A stretch of DNA of 44,349 nucleotides from an uncultured Reyranella sp. GTDB taxonomy: Bacteria; Pseudomonadota; Alphaproteobacteria; Reyranellales; Reyranellaceae. This document shows, piece by piece, positions 40,498 to 44,349 of this stretch. The position numbers and the translations under genes are program-made. Each line of letters opens with the position of its first letter. Positions within the stretch are counted from its first letter, which is position 1. Under the pieces are notes generated by a model, which saw only the letters and a list, made by a program, of their open reading frames with translations, searched no databases and was not told the origin of the DNA. Location: NCBI GenBank assembly GCA_937915145.1, contig CALDNT010000177.1:1-44349 (forward strand), in the 5' to 3' direction.

Positions 40498-42670
40498 ACC
40501 GCCGGGCAAGCCCCTCGTGAAGCCGCCAATCGCGCCGCGACGCCCCTCGCGGCGCACTCTGCATGGCGTCACCATCTCGGACGACTATGCCTGGCTGAAG
40601 GACGAAAAGTGGCAGCAGGTGCTGCGCGATCCCTCGGTTCTCGATCCCGGCATTCGTGACTATCTCGAGGCCGAAAACGCCTATGCCGAGGCGATTCTGG
40701 CGCCGACGCAGGTGCTGCAAAAGATATTGGTCGCGGAGATGCGTGGCCGCATCCAGGAAGACGATTCCGGCGTCCCGACGCCGGATGGACCTTTCGCCTA
40801 TCTGTGGCGGTTTCGCGAGGGTGGCCAGCACCAACTGATCGGTCGGACGCCGCGCGCAGGCGGCGAGGTACAGATCGTCCTCGATGGCGATGTACTGGCC
40901 AAGGCCTCGCCTTACTTCAAGTTCGGCAGCAGCCGGCACTCGCCGGACCACCGACTTGAGGCGTGGAGCGCGGACCTGCGCGGATCGGAATATTTCACCA
41001 TCCGGGTACGGCGGTGGGACACGGGCGAAGACTTGCCCGATACCATCGATCAGACCGACGGCAGGGTCGTGTGGGGCCGTGACGGGACGTTCTTCTATTA
41101 TGTTCGGGTCGATGAAAATCATCGTCCGTTGCAAGTGTACCGCCACCGGCTCGGCTCGCCACAGGCCGACGACGTCCTCGTCTTCGAGGAGGAGGATATC
41201 GGCTGGTTCACGCGCGTCGAGGTGAGCGCCAGCCACCGCTTCTGCATCATCGCCGGTGGCGATCATGATACCTCCGAGCAACGCCTGATCGACCTCTCCA
41301 CGCCGGACGCCGTGCCATGCCTGATCGCGCCGCGGGAGAAGGGCGTGCGCTACAGCGTCGCCGAGCGTGACGACGATCTGTTCATCCTCACCAACGAAGG
41401 CGGCGCCATCGATTTTCGTGTCGTGACCGTGCCGCTCGCTGCGCCCGGGCGTTCGAACTGGCGCGAGTTGATCCCTCACCGGCCGGGCGTCCTTATCCTC
41501 AGCATCGAGCTCTTTGCCGGCCATCTCGTCCGACTGGAGCGGGCAAACGCCCTACCTGCAATCGCGATCCGCGACCTGAGTGACGGAAACGAGCACGTCA
41601 TCGACTTCGACGAGGCAGCCTATTCGCTCGACCTGGCGAGCGGCTACGAATTCGAGACGACGACGATGCGATTTTCCTACTCATCAATGACGACGCCGGC
41701 CGAAGTCTACGATTACGACATGGTGCAGCGCGCGCGCACCCTGCGGAAACGCCAGATGATTCCCTCCGGTCATGACCCGGCCCTCTATGTGACGACGCGG
41801 ATCACGGCGGTATCGCACGACGGTGCCGAGGTTCCCGTCACGATCCTGCACCGCCGCGACCTTGTTCGCGACGGCAGCGCCCCGCTCCTGCTCTATGGCT
41901 ACGGTTCCTACGGCATGGCCATGCCGGCGTCCTTCGCGGCAAATCGCCTGTCACTGGTAGATCGCGGCTTCGTCTATGCCATCGCCCATGTCCGCGGTGG
42001 CTCGGACAAGGGCTGGTCGTGGTATCTCGACGGCAAGCGCGGGAAGAAGACGAACACGTTCGACGATTTCGCCGCGGCTGGTTGGGCGCTGATCGCCGCG
42101 AAATACACATCCGCCAAGCGCATCGTCGGTCATGGCGGCAGCGCTGGTGGCATGTTGATGGGCGCGGTCGCCAACCGCGCCGGTGACCTCTTCGCCGGGA
42201 TCGTGGCCGAAGTGCCTTTTGTCGACGTGCTCAACACCATGCTGGACGACGAACTGCCGCTCACGCCACCCGAATGGCCCGAATGGGGCAACCCGATCAC
42301 GGATGAGACGGCGTTCCGGACCATCCTGTCCTACTCGCCATACGACAACGTCGCCGCCCGACATTATCCCGCAATCCTGGCGATGGCCGGCCTCACCGAC
42401 CCCCGCGTCACCTACTGGGAGCCGGCGAAGTGGATCGCGCGCCTGCGCGCCACCACGGCCTCGGGTGGGCCGTTCGTCCTGCACACCAATATGGGTGCAG
42501 GTCATGGCGGAGCGTCCGGGCGCTTCAACCGGCTGGACGAGGTGGCCATCGCCTATGCTTTCGCTCTGTGGACGGTCGGGCTGGCAATCCCACCGGGGAA
42601 AGGCCGCCGTAGCGTCGCCGCTGCTGGAGAAGTCGGCCCGCCTGTCCACGATTCTCAAATAGATTTTTAG
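40457..42670 (+). CDS. ptrB: prolyl oligopeptidase family peptidase, oligopeptidase B-like
   Basis: About 737 residues. The N-terminal beta-propeller begins near YAWLKDEKWQQVLRDP and includes the family-typical LEAENAYAEAIL. The C-terminal alpha/beta hydrolase has GYGSYG, the nucleophile Ser in GHGGSAGGMLMG, the Asp near LTDPRVTYWEPAKW and the His in GAGHGG. It cleaves small peptides after basic residues if it is a true OpdB. The start is uncertain: ATG 40457 overlaps the aldolase by 41 bp and adds a basic, Pro-rich lead; GTG 40516 is an alternative. The last 20 residues are an unusual Gly/Arg-rich tail. Confidence 0.88.
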   Translation: MRRPKPPSKPATTKPPGKPLVKPPIAPRRPSRRTLHGVTISDDYAWLKDEKWQQVLRDPSVLDPGIRDYLEAENAYAEAILAPTQVLQKILVAEMRGRIQEDDSGVPTPDGPFAYLWRFREGGQHQLIGRTPRAGGEVQIVLDGDVLAKASPYFKFGSSRHSPDHRLEAWSADLRGSEYFTIRVRRWDTGEDLPDTIDQTDGRVVWGRDGTFFYYVRVDENHRPLQVYRHRLGSPQADDVLVFEEEDIGWFTRVEVSASHRFCIIAGGDHDTSEQRLIDLSTPDAVPCLIAPREKGVRYSVAERDDDLFILTNEGGAIDFRVVTVPLAAPGRSNWRELIPHRPGVLILSIELFAGHLVRLERANALPAIAIRDLSDGNEHVIDFDEAAYSLDLASGYEFETTTMRFSYSSMTTPAEVYDYDMVQRARTLRKRQMIPSGHDPALYVTTRITAVSHDGAEVPVTILHRRDLVRDGSAPLLLYGYGSYGMAMPASFAANRLSLVDRGFVYAIAHVRGGSDKGWSWYLDGKRGKKTNTFDDFAAAGWALIAAKYTSAKRIVGHGGSAGGMLMGAVANRAGDLFAGIVAEVPFVDVLNTMLDDELPLTPPEWPEWGNPITDETAFRTILSYSPYDNVAARHYPAILAMAGLTDPRVTYWEPAKWIARLRATTASGGPFVLHTNMGAGHGGASGRFNRLDEVAIAYAFALWTVGLAIPPGKGRRSVAAAGEVGPPVHDSQIDF

Positions 42671-42701
42671 CCGGCAGGGTGCCTGATTGCCGATTACCTT
42701 T

Positions 42702-42727
42702 GCAGGAGCTGAATTAGCGGCGCCTGC
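42702..42727. repeat. imperfect inverted repeat upstream of the TRAP genes
   Basis: GCAGGAGC (42702-42709) and GCGCCTGC (42720-42727), 7 of 8 complementary, about 85 bp before the TRAP receptor gene. Possible operator; no regulator gene is adjacent. Confidence 0.3.
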
Positions 42728-42810
42728 ATGAATTGGCTGTAGACACGGTATTGTAGGCGAGGCCATCTTGTCGTGAAGAGCAATTAGCTCAATCCATGTG
42801 GAGGAAAATC

Positions 42811-43866
42811 GTGCGTAAATCGTTAGTTGGCGTATTTGCTTTGGCATCGTTTGGCGCCGCCGCGCTGGCTGCCTCGCCTTCGTTCGCCGTCGATGGACCC
42901 AAGGTCGCGTGGAACCTGTCGGTCTGGGGGCCGCCGCGCGCCTTCACCGCCGGCATCGCCGCGCTCAGCGAATACGTCTCCAAGGAAACCGAGGGCAAAT
43001 TCACCATCAAGATCCACTACGGCGACGCGCTGTCGAAAGGTCCCGACAACCTAGACAACATCAAGCTCGGTTCGTTCGAGATGGCGCAGATCTGCACCGG
43101 CTACCATCCCGGCAAGCATCTCGGCATCAACGTACTCGACCTGCCCGGCCTGCCGCTGGCCGATCCCGAAGTGCACGCCATGGTGCACGACGTGGTCTAC
43201 AAGGACCCCTATATCGTCGCCGAATTCAAGCGCTGGAACGCCATGCTGCTGATGTCCGTGTTGCAGCCGCAGTCCGAGTTCATGGGCGTGGGCGACGCGC
43301 CGGAGAAGATGTCGGACTACAAGGGCATGCGGGTGCGCGCGCTGGGCGGCACCGGTGCCGCGATGAAGAACCTCGGTGCAGTGCCGACGTCGGTGCCAGC
43401 GCCGGAAGTCTACAATTCGCTCGAGCGCGGCGTCTTCCGGGCCGTGGCATTCCCCTACACCTACGCCTTCGCGTCCTACAAGATCCCCGAGATATCGAAG
43501 TGGTACACGACCAACCTGTCGCCGGGCGCCAACAACTGCCCGACGGTGGTGGCGCTCGACGCGTTCGGCAAGCTGCCGCCGCAGTATCAGGAGCTGCTCA
43601 TAAAGGGCAGATCTGTCGGCTATGCGGCACTGATCAAGGCACACACCGAATCCGACAAGAAGAACCTCGCGGATTGGGAGAAGAAGGGTCTCAAGGCGAT
43701 CGTCTACTCGCCAGCCGAACTCAAGATCTTCGAGGAAGTCGGTGCCGCGCCGGTGTGGAAGGCCTGGGTTGCGGATAACGCCGCCAAGGGCGTGCCGGCC
43801 CAGCAACTTCTCGACCTGATCCTGAGCGAGACGAAGAAGGCCAAAGCCAAGCTCGGCAAGAACTAG
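42811..43866 (+). CDS. dctP: TRAP transporter solute-binding subunit DctP
   Basis: 351 residues from GTG 42811, which has GGAGG six bases before it; ATG 42796 is in frame but has no ribosome site. The Sec signal is clear (RKSLVGVFALASFGAAALAA, cleavage near SFA). Receptor landmarks are EYVSKETEGKFTIKIHYGDAL, MRVRALGGTGAAMKNLGAVP (family Arg for the substrate carboxylate) and NSLERGVFRAVAFPYTYAF. It captures an organic acid in the periplasm. The small permease gene follows after 28 bp. Confidence 0.92.
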   Translation: MRKSLVGVFALASFGAAALAASPSFAVDGPKVAWNLSVWGPPRAFTAGIAALSEYVSKETEGKFTIKIHYGDALSKGPDNLDNIKLGSFEMAQICTGYHPGKHLGINVLDLPGLPLADPEVHAMVHDVVYKDPYIVAEFKRWNAMLLMSVLQPQSEFMGVGDAPEKMSDYKGMRVRALGGTGAAMKNLGAVPTSVPAPEVYNSLERGVFRAVAFPYTYAFASYKIPEISKWYTTNLSPGANNCPTVVALDAFGKLPPQYQELLIKGRSVGYAALIKAHTESDKKNLADWEKKGLKAIVYSPAELKIFEEVGAAPVWKAWVADNAAKGVPAQQLLDLILSETKKAKAKLGKN

Positions 43867-43894
43867 TGCAGCCCATGAGGGGAGGCGGCGCCTG

Positions 43895-44349
43895 ATGGCC
43901 CGCCGCGAAACATCCATGGGCGGGGCGGCACTGGGCCGCCTCGACCGCAGTCTGCAGGTCGTCGAGTTCGTCAGTGCCGTCGTGGCCGGAGTTGTGATCT
44001 TCGGCGTCATGTGGGTAGGCGTTGCCGAGATTTTCCTGCGCAAGGGCTTCAACAGCCCGCTCTATGGCCAGCTCGACTTCATCGAGCAGACCATGGCGCT
44101 CTACACGCTGCTGCCGATCTCCTATTGCTACCGCAAGGCCGGGCATATCCGTGTCGATGTCGTCGCCGGCCACTTCAAGGGCCGCGGCAAATGGATTGCC
44201 GAGCTCGGCGCCTCGATAGCCGCCTTCGCGCTCGTCGTCGCCCTGCTGCCGGGCATCCTGCATTTCTTCGACAACGCCTATTACATCGGCGACTCGACAA
44301 TCAACACGCAGTGGCCGACCTGGCCCTCGAAGCTGGTACCGGTCGTCGG
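43895..44349 (+). CDS. dctQ: TRAP transporter small permease DctQ (partial, runs off the right edge)
   Basis: Open to the window end, at least 151 residues. A GGGGAGG precedes ATG 43895. Sequence shows the DctQ plan: a first helix (AVVAGVVIFGVMWVGVAEI), FIEQTMALYTLLPISYCYRKAGHIRVDVV, the amphipathic linker and a further helix (IAAFALVVALLPGIL). It couples the receptor to the large permease DctM, which should lie just to the right. The unrelated collapsed TRAP relic at 3540-4503 is a separate older set. Confidence 0.88.
   Translation, partial: MARRETSMGGAALGRLDRSLQVVEFVSAVVAGVVIFGVMWVGVAEIFLRKGFNSPLYGQLDFIEQTMALYTLLPISYCYRKAGHIRVDVVAGHFKGRGKWIAELGASIAAFALVVALLPGILHFFDNAYYIGDSTINTQWPTWPSKLVPVV

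Overview
The window is GC-rich chromosomal DNA of an alphaproteobacterial type. Pointers are Liv, TRAP and Bug-type transport genes, several Shine-Dalgarno-led GTG starts, many ATGA stop/start overlaps, and a dense set of acyl-CoA, aldehyde and hydroxyacid enzymes. The lineage is an inference; a Rhodospirillales/Hyphomicrobiales/Reyranella-like soil bacterium would fit. No rRNA, tRNA or CRISPR array was seen.

Left part (1-12700): two tandem paralogous small (lipo)proteins; a translationally coupled pair of small proteins; a membrane-anchored class III adenylate cyclase; a collapsed TRAP transporter relic in which a dctP piece is fused to dctM pieces; an RraA-family protein; a ChaA-type antiporter. 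Then a leftward ABC branched-chain-type transporter livG-livF-livH-livM. Its livF carries a +1 shift in a G7 run inside the ABC signature motif. No LivJ-type receptor is present; the nearest receptor is a Bug (TctC-like) protein upstream. NIPSNAP and metallo-beta-lactamase-fold proteins and a small membrane protein follow.

Centre-left (12700-23250): an amidase, a secreted Cys-rich protein, an SDR, a beta-lactamase-fold esterase/hydrolase, a TauD/TfdA dioxygenase with an MFS transporter 4 bp behind it, a Rieske oxygenase preceded by a MarR regulator, and a divergent pair of DJ-1/PfpI proteins (a GlxA-type AraC regulator and an isonitrile-hydratase-like enzyme). A REP-like repeat lies between that pair. 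A DUF1272 zinc protein closes the block.

Accessory centre (23250-27500): mostly relics and non-coding DNA. It holds an IS1380-type transposase remnant, a dense set of nested hairpins (possible structured RNA, + strand), a small unknown gene, an IS1595-like zinc-ribbon protein without a visible DDE domain, a membrane Ser/Thr kinase with a peptidoglycan-binding-like C-terminus, and a 60-bp relic of a second DUF1272 gene. The intact DUF1272 gene and its relic thus bracket the accessory block.

Right part (27500-44349): catabolic and housekeeping genes. They are an isoprenylcysteine methyltransferase-like protein, a thiol dioxygenase, an acyl-CoA dehydrogenase, a YdcF-type protein coupled to an NMT1-like receptor, VOC proteins, HU, a double-hotdog thioesterase, an aldehyde dehydrogenase (with a terminator hairpin just before its start codon), an amino-acid-type receptor, an LLM flavin monooxygenase, a hydroxyacid dehydrogenase divergent from an HpcH/HpaI aldolase, an oligopeptidase B-like peptidase, and finally an intact TRAP receptor and small permease running off the right edge. 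Several solute receptors (Bug, NMT1-like, PBP3-like) have no permease of their own nearby.
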